Of a stretch of 64,000 nt of DNA, positions 38,801-47,129 are shown piece after piece. The notes beneath the pieces are model-generated. The model saw only the letters and a list, made by a program, of their open reading frames with translations. It did no database searches and was not told where the DNA came from. A program made the position numbers and the translations under genes. Numbering within the stretch: the first letter of the stretch is position 1; every line of letters starts with the position of its first letter. This stretch comes from Flavobacterium restrictum (GTDB lineage Bacteria > Bacteroidota > Bacteroidia > Flavobacteriales > Flavobacteriaceae), in NCBI RefSeq assembly GCF_007097245.1, contig NZ_VJZT01000010.1:79106-143105 (forward strand). Direction: 5' to 3'.

Positions 38801-40374
38801 GAACCTGGAATACCTACGCCGGGAGCTGTTACATGCGCATAATCCTCGTCGCCCAAATTGTTTGGTTCTCCATTATTAGTATTCCATAAAGCAAAATTTG
38901 GAGTAGTGCCGTTACCAATTCCGTTCCAAAAAACAGTTCCTGTACCGCCGTTAGCAAATCCTTCGGGACCAGTAACCCATTTCCATTGCCCTTCTACAGC
39001 AGCATCGCTTCCGCCAATCCAGCCAGCTCCGGGTGCTTGGGCTCCCGCTAATTGTGCTTCTTCGGCAGAGGTTAAGGCGGCTAAATATCCTTTTAATCCA
39101 TAGTAATTTCTGGTTTCGGCTGCTGCTTTTGCATTATACCAAGTGATTCCTAAATTGGGCACATACTCATAAAAATGCTTGTTTGTAGGCAAATAACTTA
39201 AGGATCCTGTTCCTAAATTGATAGAAAAAGAGCGCTCTCCAGTGGGAGAAGTTGTCGAGTTGCTGTATTTTACAGCTGCAAGAGCTGCTTCAAAATCAGT
39301 GAAAGGAATGGGACTACCAGTAATGGAAGTAAGCGTTAGTTTCCCTTCGGATACCGACCAACTGGATGCAATAGTGGGGTGATTGCCAGTAAGTGTCAAT
39401 ACATCTTGTCCATATACATAGCCAGACGCTATTTGAACATAAACCGCATTCGTATTGGGATCAAGAGGATTGTAAGTTATGTGAACCGTTTCTACGATAT
39501 TGGTCAAAGTGCCGGGGCAGTATGGATTTGGATTTGAGGTGGCGGTGATTTTTGGAATTGTACTTGTCGCTATGGATGTACAATTTTCAGAATAGCTGGC
39601 GGTTGCGTCTTTGTCTGTTGACCAATTGGCATCAGAATAGGCTTTATTATCAACTTGTATGCAGCTTAGCTTTGGATTGGATCCCAAAAGAATACTAGTT
39701 AAAATACTATTGTTACTATTTTTTAAATTAAGACTAATTAACTTATTACCACTGCTATCTAAAGTAGTCAAATTCATATTTTTAGTAACATCCAAACTCA
39801 TTAATTGATTATAACTACATACTAAAATTGTTAAAGACGTATTTTTAGTAACATCCAAACTTGTTATTTGATTTTCTTTACAATCCAAAATAGTCAAAGC
39901 TACATTTTTAGAAACATCCAAACTCGCTAAATTAGTTTGTGAACAGCCTAAATATGTTAAAAAAGTATTTTTAGTAACATCCAAATTCGTTAATTGGTTA
40001 CCGCCGCAATATAAGTTATTTAAAGCTGTATTTTTGGTAATATCTAAACTAGTTAGTTGGTTGAATGTACATTGCAAAGTTTTTAATGCTGTGTTTTTGG
40101 AGACATCCAAACTCGTTAATTGATTCCCAAGACAATCTAAATCTGTCAATGCTAAAAAATCCTGCAACCCTGTTAAATCAGCAATATTTAGGTCTGCAAG
40201 ATTTATACTAGTTACCCCACTCACATTTGCAGTAAGCACCTTCCCATCAATAGCACCACTGTCAATCCTTAAGCTAATCAAAGCTTGTTCAAAATTTACA
40301 TCAGGAATTAAAGTATATTGCCCAAACCCAGAAATACTAGAACATAACAAAACAAAAAACACTATTTTTTTCAT
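35884..40374 (-). CDS. Large T9SS type B-sorted protein with leucine-rich repeats and C-type lectin domain
   Basis: A 1496-aa surface protein. After the signal peptide (cut near GFGQ) come about eight Bacteroidetes-type leucine-rich repeats (unit LxxLDVSKNTxLxxLxCxxNQ; residues ~45-260). A C-type lectin domain follows (about 395-560; WIGGSDAAVEGQWKW, GSWNDLS). Then come Ig-like domains including a ~200-residue module that occurs twice (starting near residues 640 and 1050, each with CDDN/CDDE-QDGK Ca-binding-like motifs). The type B gliding-motility C-terminal domain is at the end. ATG at 40374 was chosen; a TTG three codons earlier also exists. Tandem paralogue of the downstream 751-aa gene. 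Confidence 0.88.
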   Translation of the reverse strand: MKKIVFFVLLCSSISGFGQYTLIPDVNFEQALISLRIDSGAIDGKVLTANVSGVTSINLADLNIADLTGLQDFLALTDLDCLGNQLTSLDVSKNTALKTLQCTFNQLTSLDITKNTALNNLYCGGNQLTNLDVTKNTFLTYLGCSQTNLASLDVSKNVALTILDCKENQITSLDVTKNTSLTILVCSYNQLMSLDVTKNMNLTTLDSSGNKLISLNLKNSNNSILTSILLGSNPKLSCIQVDNKAYSDANWSTDKDATASYSENCTSIATSTIPKITATSNPNPYCPGTLTNIVETVHITYNPLDPNTNAVYVQIASGYVYGQDVLTLTGNHPTIASSWSVSEGKLTLTSITGSPIPFTDFEAALAAVKYSNSTTSPTGERSFSINLGTGSLSYLPTNKHFYEYVPNLGITWYNAKAAAETRNYYGLKGYLAALTSAEEAQLAGAQAPGAGWIGGSDAAVEGQWKWVTGPEGFANGGTGTVFWNGIGNGTTPNFALWNTNNGEPNNLGDEDYAHVTAPGVGIPGSWNDLSNTGGSSGDYQPKGYIVEYGGMVAGDVDGIQISASTVLEMSQINVTTPAPICGSEKITLQASTSTGTIKWYDSPTNGILLQTGDTYTTPPLAATTTFYVDNGCTDRTPITVLVSPLPIANTVTIARHCDDNQDGIYTFNTATLEQTLLNGQTNVTVTYFDQTGNPLKDSNGTLISSPFPASFSTISQTIKAVVTGNSALHCASATTIPFVVDDLPEAFAISPTLTTTCDDEPNSLNQDGKFGFNTSTFQATILGTQTDMTVSYFDKNNNPLHSPLPNPFVTGTQTVTVKVENPINTACFATTTIQFTVNSVPIVNDITIVQCDTDIISDGKTLFNLTVNNNLISANYTNENFNYYTSQSGANSGLSTDLITNNLAFENTTPSTMDVWVRVANKITNCSSVGKITLKVPATNIPKTYKIPFAPVCDDFLDANGNNNANNNNRDGITRFDFSATKAVILATLPTNQTYTINYYKNEADALAELQVITDISNYRNNGYPNSQDIWIRVDSDVDNACYGLGPYLTLNVEALPVANPVTITRQCDDNNDGIFSFNTASLESDLVKGQSNVTVTYFDKNNAPLKDSNGNLITSPFPATFSTTSKTIKAVVTNTSPQKCFDETTIAFIVDAAPVAYAVDPSLTTSCDDEANPINQDGKIGFDTATFQTTILGGQTNMIVKYFDKNGAVLPSPLPNPFVTGTQTVTAKVENPLNTICSASTTLNFVVNPIPNIDLNTDGSANELVCSNIATFFVTLDAGILDNTPTNNYDYLWTKDGSATGTNSPILEVNTEGLYTVTVTSPSGCSRIRTIKVTASNTATNVTVDVVDLTDVNTITITATGPGKYEYSLDEPTGYYQDSNFFTNVSSGVHVVYVNDKNGCGYVTQEVVLVGVSKYFTPNNDSFNDVWEIKGMIKYPNAEITIFDRFGKYITSLNSKNKSWNGTLNGASLPADDYWYTLNLGDGNAEIKGHFSLKR

Positions 40375-40477
40375 AACAATCAACTGCTTAAACGATTTCG
40401 TAAAAATAGGGAAGTAAATGGAAATAAAAGAGGCTAATGAATTATTTTATCAAAACACCGAGTTACTGCAAAACTCA

Positions 40478-41011
40478 TTACGCAAAACTCATTTTACAAA
40501 ACAAATCCCAAACCACAATTCCAGCGCTTACAGATATATTTAAGGAATGTTTGGTTCCCAATTGCGGAATTTCGATGCAGCAATCGCATAAAGCAACGGC
40601 TTCTTGTGCTACGCCATGTACTTCGTTGCCAAAAATTAAAGCGTATTTAGTATCTTTTTTAACTTTAAAATCTTGCAAAAAAACAGCACTTTCTACTTGT
40701 TCAATGGCAAGTGTTACGGTATTTTCTTTTTTTAAAATAGCAATTACTTCCAGCACGTTGTCGTGATGTTCCCATGCTACAGTTTCGGTGGCGCCAAGTG
40801 CCGTTTTATGAATTTCCTTATTGGGAGGTGTTGCAGTGATCCCGCAAAGGATTATTTTTTCGATCAAAAAGGCGTCTGCCGTTCGAAACACAGACCCAAT
40901 ATTATGCAAACTTCTGATGTCGTCGAGTACCAATATAAGAGGTGTTTTCTCCGATGTTTTAAAATCAGTAACGGATTTTCGGTTGAGTTCGCTATTTTCT
41001 AATTTTCTCAT
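40478..41011 (-). CDS. SpoU/TrmH-family RNA 2'-O-methyltransferase
   Basis: A 177-aa enzyme with the three SPOUT motifs: DDIRSLHNIGSVFRTADAF (motif 1, about residues 31-49), YALIFGNEVHGV (motif 2) and LNISVSAGIVVWDLF (motif 3). They form the deep trefoil knot that binds S-adenosylmethionine. The target is a tRNA or rRNA ribose and cannot be specified. It lacks the N-terminal RNA-binding extension of the rRNA enzyme RlmB, so a tRNA target (TrmL/TrmH-like) is possible. Confidence 0.9.
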   Translation of the reverse strand: MRKLENSELNRKSVTDFKTSEKTPLILVLDDIRSLHNIGSVFRTADAFLIEKIILCGITATPPNKEIHKTALGATETVAWEHHDNVLEVIAILKKENTVTLAIEQVESAVFLQDFKVKKDTKYALIFGNEVHGVAQEAVALCDCCIEIPQLGTKHSLNISVSAGIVVWDLFCKMSFA

Positions 41012-41036
41012 GCTTTGTTGTGACTATTTTATAAAC

Positions 41037-41066
41037 AAAAAAGCTTCCCTAAAATAGGAAGCTTTT
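41037..41066 (-). terminator. Terminator of the DUF1573 gene
   Basis: Stem AAGCTTCC / GGAAGCTT (41041-41048 and 41057-41064) with flanking A and T runs, between the DUF1573 stop and the methyltransferase start. Confidence 0.7.
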
Positions 41067-41087
41067 GATGGTATGATTTTTTTTGGA

Positions 41088-41543
41088 TTAGCTTTTTGGA
41101 GCGTCATCTGGCAAAACAGTACCTTTAATGGTTAGTACTTTTGTAGCTTGTCCTTCTGCATTAGAAGTTACGGTTACCGTTTTAGTAAAAGCACCTACTC
41201 TGTCAGTGGCATAACGCACTCCAATAACTCCTTTTGCACCTGGCATAATTGGTTCTTTTGGAGTAGTTGGAACAGTACAACCACATGATCCTTGTGTGTT
41301 AGTAATGATTAATGGCTTGTTACCATTGTTTGTGAACTCAAATTTACGATTTGGTTCTGCATTGTGTGCAATCGTACCATAATCAATAGTTTCAGTAACA
41401 AATACCATTCCTGCGCCTTCTACCTTTGGTGTAGATACTTTTGCAGCGGCTGGAGCTTTCTTAACTTTTTTAGAAGTTTCTTGCGCATTAGAATTTGTAA
41501 TTCCTAAAACGATTAACAGGGCAAGAGTAACTATTTTTTTCAT
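41088..41543 (-). CDS. DUF1573 periplasmic protein
   Basis: A 151-aa secreted protein with a signal peptide (cut after SNAQ) and a DUF1573 (Ig-like, ASH/HYDIN-related) domain. Characteristic sequences are FEFTNNGNKPLIITNTQGSCGC (about residues 68-89), with its conserved Gly-Ser-Cys-Gly-Cys, and PGAKGVIGVRY. Such proteins are common in Bacteroidetes and probably act in protein-protein contacts in the envelope. The precise role is unknown. Confidence 0.85.
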   Translation of the reverse strand: MKKIVTLALLIVLGITNSNAQETSKKVKKAPAAAKVSTPKVEGAGMVFVTETIDYGTIAHNAEPNRKFEFTNNGNKPLIITNTQGSCGCTVPTTPKEPIMPGAKGVIGVRYATDRVGAFTKTVTVTSNAEGQATKVLTIKGTVLPDDAPKS

Positions 41544-41696
41544 CTTTGTTTAATTTTAAAATTCAATCACAAATCTATATAAAAAATAGAAATCTAGTCC
41601 TAAATTTTTCTTAAATATATTTTTAATTTTTGAAGTCTTCCTTTTTCGTTTTAAAATATATAAATTCGCTGTCACATTTTTTTAAAGAAAACTATT

Positions 41697-44303
41697 TTGG
41701 CAGCTAAAGATAAAGAAGTTAAGGAAACCCCTTTAATGAAGCAATACAACGAAATCAAAAGGAAATATCCGGATGCTTGCTTGCTGTTTCGTGTAGGCGA
41801 TTTTTATGAAACATTTGGTGACGATGCGGTACGGGCTTCCAGAATTCTAGGGATAACCTTGACCAAAAGAGGCGCAGGTTCCGAAACCGAAACGGCGTTG
41901 GCGGGTTTTCCACATCATTCCATTAATACGTATTTGCCCAAACTAGTCAAAGCGGGACTTCGAGTGGCTATTTGCGATCAGCTTGAAGATCCCAAAATGA
42001 CCAAAAGTATTGTAAAACGAGGCGTGACAGAGCTGGTAACTCCGGGAGTTTCGCTAAACGATGAGGTGTTGCAATCCAAGACCAATAATTTTCTTGCAGC
42101 TATTTATTTTGCCAATAAATCCATCGGGATTGCATTTTTAGATGTCTCTACAGGTGAGTTTCTAACGTCGCAAGGCAACGCCGAATATATCGATAAGTTG
42201 TTACAAAATTTCAATCCAAGTGAGGTTTTGATTCCAAAAAATAATAAGAATAATTTCCGAGAAACCTTTGGAGATGATTACCATAGTTTTTATCTCGAAG
42301 ACTGGATTTACAAGGAGGATTATGCCTTCGAAATCCTAACGAAGCATTTTCAAACTGTTTCGCTAAAGGGTTTTGGAATCGAAGAATTGAAAGAAGGCAT
42401 CATTGCTTCGGGAGCGATTTTATATTATTTATCCGAAACGCAACACAACAGAGTGCAACACATCACGGCAATTCAGCGTATTGCCGAAGATGCCTATGTT
42501 TGGATGGATCGCTTTACAATTCGCAATCTCGAATTGTATCACAGTTATAATCCCAATGCCGTGACGCTGCTGGATGTTATTGACAAAACGCTTTCGCCAA
42601 TGGGCGGTCGGCTGCTCAAACGCTGGTTGGCTTTGCCGTTGAAAGATGCCAATAAAATAAAAAATCGCCATCAAGTGGTTTTGTATTTAAAAGAAAATCA
42701 ATCGGTTTTAAAAAATATCCAAAAGCAAATCAAGCAAATTTCAGATTTAGAACGACTCATTTCCAAAATTGCCGCAGGGAAAGTGTCGCCTCGTGAAATT
42801 ATCTACCTCAAGGAATCGCTAGACGCTATTATTCCCATCAAAACATTGGCTTTGGCAAGTCCACAAGAAGCCGTAAAAGTCATTGGCGACAGCCTGCACA
42901 GTTGTGATTTGTTGCGTGAAAAAATAAAAATCACCCTAAATCAAGATGCTCCTGTCGCTATTGCAAAAGGGAATGCGATTGCCAAAGGAATCAACGAAGA
43001 ACTCGATGAATTGCGAGCCATATCCACTTCGGGAAAAGAATTTTTGGAAGGAATCGAAAAAAGAGAATCTCAAAAAACAGGAATTTCGTCTCTAAAAATT
43101 TCATTCAATAACGTTTTTGGGTATTATATCGAAGTGCGTAATTTGCATAAAGATAAGGTTCCTCCAGAATGGATTCGTAAGCAAACCTTGGTCAATGCGG
43201 AACGTTATATCACTGAAGAACTCAAAGAATACGAAACCAAAATCCTAGGTGCCGAAGAAAAAATTCATAAAATAGAAGTCGCATTATTCGAGCAATTGGT
43301 CAGTTGGATCGCAACGTACATCAAACCTGTTCAAATGAATGCTAATTTGGTCGCCCAATTGGATTGTTTGTGTTCGTTTACGCAACTCGCCATCGAAAAT
43401 AAATATGTTTGTCCAGAACTTGACGAAACGTTCGAACTAGAAATCAAAAACGGACGGCATCCTGTTATCGAGAAACAATTGCCCGTTGGGATGCCGTACA
43501 TTGCCAATGATGTTTTCTTGGATCGTGAAACGCAACAATTAATCATGATTACGGGCCCTAATATGTCTGGAAAATCGGCTATTTTGCGACAAACCGCTTT
43601 GATTGTGCTTTTGGCTCAAATGGGAAGTTTTGTCCCTGCGGATAACGTGAGGATGGGAATTGTAGATAAAATATTTACCCGAGTTGGGGCAAGTGATAAT
43701 ATCTCGATGGGCGAATCGACTTTTATGGTCGAAATGAACGAAACAGCCTCGATTCTAAATAACATCTCCGACAGAAGTTTGGTGCTACTAGATGAAATAG
43801 GACGAGGAACGAGTACGTATGACGGAATTTCGATTGCTTGGGCAATAGCGGAGTTTTTGCACGAGCATCCTTCGCAACCCAAAACCTTATTCGCAACCCA
43901 TTATCATGAGTTGAACGAAATGACCGAATCCCTGCCTCGAATTCAGAACTATAATGTGGCAGTAAAAGAGCTAAAAGATACCGTACTTTTTATTCGGAAA
44001 TTAATAAAAGGCGGGAGTGCCCATAGTTTTGGAATTCACGTGGCCAAAATGGCTGGAATGCCTCAAATTGTGATTTTAAAAGCCCAAAAACTATTAAAAA
44101 AATTAGAAAAAAACCATTCTAGTGACGCCCTAAACGGAATCAAAGCCACCAATGACGAGGTGCAAATGAGCTTTTTTAATCTTGATGATCCTTTACTTGA
44201 GGAAATCAAAGAGGAAATTCTGAATTTAGACATCAATACCATTACGCCTATGGAAGCCTTGATGAAACTCAATGAAATCAAGAGAATGTTGACTAGAAAA
44301 TAA
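41697..44303 (+). CDS. mutS: DNA mismatch repair protein MutS
   Basis: MutS, 868 aa, recognises base mismatches and starts repair. The mismatch-reading motif is DFYETFGDDA (Phe-x-Glu, about residues 32-41). The ATPase has Walker A GPNMSGKS (620-627), LLDEIGRGTSTYDG (Walker B/signature) and FATHYHEL. The start is a TTG codon (41697): the residues after it (AAKDKEVKETPLMKQYNEIK) match the expected N-terminus, and no ATG lies nearby upstream. Length is normal. Confidence 0.95.
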   Translation: MAAKDKEVKETPLMKQYNEIKRKYPDACLLFRVGDFYETFGDDAVRASRILGITLTKRGAGSETETALAGFPHHSINTYLPKLVKAGLRVAICDQLEDPKMTKSIVKRGVTELVTPGVSLNDEVLQSKTNNFLAAIYFANKSIGIAFLDVSTGEFLTSQGNAEYIDKLLQNFNPSEVLIPKNNKNNFRETFGDDYHSFYLEDWIYKEDYAFEILTKHFQTVSLKGFGIEELKEGIIASGAILYYLSETQHNRVQHITAIQRIAEDAYVWMDRFTIRNLELYHSYNPNAVTLLDVIDKTLSPMGGRLLKRWLALPLKDANKIKNRHQVVLYLKENQSVLKNIQKQIKQISDLERLISKIAAGKVSPREIIYLKESLDAIIPIKTLALASPQEAVKVIGDSLHSCDLLREKIKITLNQDAPVAIAKGNAIAKGINEELDELRAISTSGKEFLEGIEKRESQKTGISSLKISFNNVFGYYIEVRNLHKDKVPPEWIRKQTLVNAERYITEELKEYETKILGAEEKIHKIEVALFEQLVSWIATYIKPVQMNANLVAQLDCLCSFTQLAIENKYVCPELDETFELEIKNGRHPVIEKQLPVGMPYIANDVFLDRETQQLIMITGPNMSGKSAILRQTALIVLLAQMGSFVPADNVRMGIVDKIFTRVGASDNISMGESTFMVEMNETASILNNISDRSLVLLDEIGRGTSTYDGISIAWAIAEFLHEHPSQPKTLFATHYHELNEMTESLPRIQNYNVAVKELKDTVLFIRKLIKGGSAHSFGIHVAKMAGMPQIVILKAQKLLKKLEKNHSSDALNGIKATNDEVQMSFFNLDDPLLEEIKEEILNLDINTITPMEALMKLNEIKRMLTRK

Positions 44304-44371
44304 AATAAAGTGTTTAAGGTTTAGGTTATCAGAAGGTTACCTTTTAGCTTAAAAATTTTAGCAAAAAAGAC

Positions 44372-44401
44372 TTGTTTAATCCAATTAATGTGCTAAATTT
44401 G
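44372..44401 (+). promoter_or_regulatory. Promoter of the tRNA-Gly/tRNA-Leu operon
   Basis: TTG (44372-44374), 19 bases, then TAAATTTG (44394-44401): a near-ideal Bacteroidetes -33/-7 pair 49 bases before the first tRNA. Confidence 0.75.
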
Positions 44402-44450
44402 CCACCGCAATACAGAACAAGTATTGTTGTTCTTTACAAGAATTGAAAAT

Positions 44451-44523
44451 GCGAAAATAGCTCAGTTGGTAGAGCGCGACCTTGCCAAGGTCGAGGTCGC
44501 GGGTTCGAGCCCCGTTTTTCGCT
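44451..44523 (+). tRNA. tRNA-Gly (anticodon GCC)
   Basis: Complete cloverleaf of 73 bases: acceptor GCGAAAA paired with TTTTCGC, D-arm GCTC/GAGC, anticodon loop with GCC between GACCT-type stems, and T-arm with GGTTCGAGCC. The CCA end is not encoded. It is co-transcribed with tRNA-Leu 16 bases downstream. Confidence 0.96.
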
Positions 44524-44539
44524 CAAAAAACCATACAAT

Positions 44540-44625
44540 GCTCGGATGGTGAAATTGGTAGACACGCTGGACTTAAAATCCAGTGAACAGCAATGTTCGT
44601 GCGGGTTCAAGTCCCGCTCTGAGTA
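44540..44625 (+). tRNA. tRNA-Leu (anticodon UAA)
   Basis: Class II tRNA of 86 bases with a long variable arm (GAACAGCAATGTTC). The acceptor GCTCGGA pairs with TCTGAGT allowing G-U. The anticodon loop CTTAAAA lies between CTGGA and TCCAG and gives UAA. CCA is not encoded. Confidence 0.96.
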
Positions 44626-44631
44626 CAAAGA

Positions 44632-44664
44632 AAGCTTCAAACTATGTTTGAGGCTTTTTTTATT
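44632..44664 (+). terminator. Terminator of the tRNA operon
   Basis: GCTTCAAAC / GTTTGAGGC stem followed by seven T, just after tRNA-Leu. Confidence 0.75.
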
Positions 44665-44721
44665 TTCGATTTTTTCTAATGTGTAAATGGTTTTGTGGTA
44701 AATGTCTAGCGTAAAAAATGT

Positions 44722-45069
44722 ATGGGAGCTTTTGTAATTAGCAAGCGATTTAATGATACGTATAAATTTGTTTTTACTTCTAGAAAGGGAAAAATTATTT
44801 TTACGAGTTTGAGCTACGAACTAAAATTTGAATGCCAAGAAGAAATCGATGGATTTAAAGCGGCTATTGAAACAGCTGAATTTGTAAAGTTCAAATCGCC
44901 CAACGGGAAGTATTTTTTTAAATTGATGTTAGGAGAACAACATTTTGCAACAAGCAGAAAATACACAACGGAGTTACGGCTTAAAAAAGGAATAAATGAA
45001 ATTGTACTATACGCTTCCAAGGCGGAAGTTTTGGACTTTTCGGAAAATGATTTTGTTTTTACCGATTAA
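44722..45069 (+). CDS. DUF1508 (YegP-like) protein
   Basis: A 115-aa protein related to YegP/DUF1508. It contains two tandem repeats with the pattern FVFTSRKGKIIF...AAIETAEF and KYFFKLMLGEQHFATS. The family forms a small alpha-beta domain, usually in two copies, of unknown function. This copy is more divergent than E. coli YegP, and an uncharacterised Flavobacteria-specific relative is possible. No signal peptide. Confidence 0.6.
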   Translation: MGAFVISKRFNDTYKFVFTSRKGKIIFTSLSYELKFECQEEIDGFKAAIETAEFVKFKSPNGKYFFKLMLGEQHFATSRKYTTELRLKKGINEIVLYASKAEVLDFSENDFVFTD

Positions 45070-45084
45070 GGAAGATTTTTTTTT

Positions 45085-45124
45085 GAAAAACCCCATACTG
45101 CTTTTTGTAGTATGGGTTTTTTTA
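45085..45124 (+). terminator. Terminator of the DUF1508-like gene
   Basis: CCCATACT / AGTATGGG stem flanked by an A-run and seven T. Confidence 0.75.
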
Positions 45125-45181
45125 GGGTTTAAAAATTATTAAAACACTGTCTTTTAGCATTTTAATAATTATTTTTTAAAC

Positions 45182-45221
45182 AAAAAAAAGTCGTCACACG
45201 ATGTGGACGACTTGATTTTTT
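45182..45221 (-). terminator. Terminator of the small Ala/Val-rich lipoprotein gene
   Basis: AAGTCGTC (45188-45195) / GACGACTT (45206-45213) stem with A-run and T-run, just downstream of the lipoprotein stop on the minus strand. Confidence 0.75.
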
Positions 45222-45234
45222 AGGTAATTTAGAA

Positions 45235-45435
45235 TTACTTAGTCGCAGGAGTAGCAACAACAGCAGCAGCAGCAGTATCAACGGCAACAGCAGCAGTATC
45301 AGCAACAACAGCAGCAGTATCAGCAACAACAGCAGTAGAATCTACAGCAGTAGCATCAGCAGCAGCATCAGCTTTTTTACAAGATACAACAGTCAAAACA
45401 GCAACAACAGCTAAACTTAAAAATACTTTTTTCAT
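45235..45435 (-). CDS. Small Ala/Val/Thr/Asp-repeat lipoprotein
   Basis: A 66-aa product. It begins MKKVFLSLAVVAVLTVVSC, a lipoprotein signal with Cys19 as the lipidated residue, followed by KKADAAADATAVDSTAV. The remainder consists of near-repeats of AVVADTA, coded by related GCAGCAGTATCAGC-type DNA units on the plus strand. Low complexity and size suggest a flexible envelope tether. A TATCTTTG -7 box lies at 45473-45480 on the minus strand. No function is known; similar Ala-rich small lipoproteins are seen in Flavobacteria. Confidence 0.75.
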   Translation of the reverse strand: MKKVFLSLAVVAVLTVVSCKKADAAADATAVDSTAVVADTAAVVADTAAVAVDTAAAAVVATPATK

Positions 45436-45757
45436 CTTAATTTTATTATAAAGGTTAATTATTAATTCGTGGCAAAGATATAAAATTTTTAATATGTAAA
45501 ATATTTTTTTATTTTTTTTTTAAAATAATATTCAATTGCAACGCTCGTTGTATTTATCAAGTACTATGCCAAAAAACGAATAGTAATAGAATAATTGCTT
45601 TTTTTTGAATGTTTGTTTTTTATTAGGGTGCAAAATTAAGAAAGTGCTAGAAATAGCTCTTTTTTAAAAGTTGCTTTTTTTTGTGAATTTAATTCGGTAA
45701 AATTTGAATTTTAAGTAGTTAGTGTGGTAAAAACACCTTTTTTGCACCTTTGTAACA
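45436..45757. other. Gene-free AT-rich interval
   Basis: The 322 bases hold the promoter region of the small lipoprotein (TATCTTTG complement at 45473-45480) and long T-runs. The waaA stop lies at the right-hand edge. I see no coding frame or stable hairpin beyond weak ones. Confidence 0.5.
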
Positions 45758-46987
45758 CTATTGCAAATGGCTCATAATACTGTTTGTTGCTCCTTTATTT
45801 TGTGCTATAAATAAACTACAAATGGCTCCTTTTTCGGTTCTTGTGGTATCATTTGTTATTAAATGGGATACGGCAAGCGCTAATTCGGTTTTTGTTGCAA
45901 TTGTGACGCATCCTTTTAGGTTTACCAGAGCGGTTGCCTCTGCAAAATGAGAATAATTAGGGCCAATAATTATGGGAACACCAAAAGTAGCGGGCTCTAA
46001 CAGGTTGTGAACTCCTGGATTACCAAAACCGCCACCTACATAAGCGATATCGGCATAGGCGTATATTTTGGTCAGAATTCCTACGGTATCAATGATGAAA
46101 ACATCAAAATCAGTACCGTCTTTATTTTCTCGTTCCGAAAATAGCACCGTTTTTTTGCGAATGCTTGCTTTGAGTTCCTGTATTTGATCGGGTTTAATGT
46201 TGTGCGGTGCAATAATAAATTTCACTTTTAGAGTCGTAGTATTGATAAAATCAACCAAAATACTTTCGTCTTTTGGCCACGAGCTACCTACTACAATCGT
46301 GAGGGTATTGTTTTTGAACTCCGCAATAAAATCAAGCGTATTGTCTTTTTCAACAATAGCTGCTACTCGGTCAAATCGGGTATCTCCAGAAACAATTGCA
46401 TTGGTTTTACCCAATTGATTTAGTAGTTTTTGAGAGTTTTCATTTTGTACAAAAAAATACGTAAAGGCATCCAATGCTTTTTTATAAAAACCGCCATACC
46501 ATTTAAAAAAAAGCTGATTTTCTCTAAAAATTCCAGAAATTAAATAAGTTGGTGTTTTTGTTTTTTGGAGTTCATTCAAGTAATTAAGCCAATATTCGTA
46601 TTTGATAAAAAATGCCATTTCGGGGTGAACAATTGCTAGAAATTGCTGGGCATTTGCTTTAGTGTCTATTGGCAAATAAACCGTAACATCAGCAACCGTG
46701 TTGTTTTTTCGGACTTCATAACCAGAAGGGGAAAAAAAAGTAAGCACAATTTTGTGGTTGGGAAATTGCATTTTTACCTTTTCGATAACGGGTAAACCCT
46801 GCTCGTATTCGCCCAACGAGGCGGCGTGAAACCAAATGGTTTTATCCGAAGGTTTTATTTTTTGGTTCAAAACAAGGAAAACTGTTTTTCTTCCGTCTAC
46901 AAAAAGTTTTATTTTTGAACTGAATAAAGCGATGATTTTGATAAAAAATGTAGCAAAAAGTACCGTGATGTTGTAGAGAAAAAGCAT
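45758..46987 (-). CDS. waaA: 3-deoxy-D-manno-octulosonic acid (Kdo) transferase
   Basis: WaaA/KdtA, 409 aa, adds Kdo to lipid IVA during lipopolysaccharide inner-core synthesis. An N-terminal membrane-associated helix (about residues 1-22) is followed by a GT-B fold. Recognisable parts are WFHAASLGEYEQGLPVI (about 50-66) and AYVGGGFGNPGVHNLLEPATFGVPIIIGP, the CMP-Kdo-binding domain signature. Confirms a Gram-negative cell. Confidence 0.94.
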   Translation of the reverse strand: MLFLYNITVLFATFFIKIIALFSSKIKLFVDGRKTVFLVLNQKIKPSDKTIWFHAASLGEYEQGLPVIEKVKMQFPNHKIVLTFFSPSGYEVRKNNTVADVTVYLPIDTKANAQQFLAIVHPEMAFFIKYEYWLNYLNELQKTKTPTYLISGIFRENQLFFKWYGGFYKKALDAFTYFFVQNENSQKLLNQLGKTNAIVSGDTRFDRVAAIVEKDNTLDFIAEFKNNTLTIVVGSSWPKDESILVDFINTTTLKVKFIIAPHNIKPDQIQELKASIRKKTVLFSERENKDGTDFDVFIIDTVGILTKIYAYADIAYVGGGFGNPGVHNLLEPATFGVPIIIGPNYSHFAEATALVNLKGCVTIATKTELALAVSHLITNDTTRTEKGAICSLFIAQNKGATNSIMSHLQ

Positions 46988-47129
46988 AGAACTATTTTTT
47001 GGCTAAAATACTGTTTCTTTGTATTATTTTCATTGCTTTAAACTCATTAAATACCTATTTTTGTTATTCTTTATTAGAAAGCAGTTGCAGTATTTGCCTC
47101 TAAAGCTTTTCAACATTAAACAGGAATAC

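Noticed and set aside
35884..40374. Internal repeats of the large T9SS gene as a DNA tandem repeat array
   Set aside because: The leucine-rich and ~200-residue modules are protein-level repeats with diverged DNA, not a separate repeat element.
44434..44640. Leftward open frame over the tRNA genes
   Set aside because: It is the antisense of two tRNAs.
47019..47129. 37-residue extension of the aminotransferase
   Set aside because: The hydrophobic leader is unlike the family and the ATG at 47130 gives the normal N-terminus.
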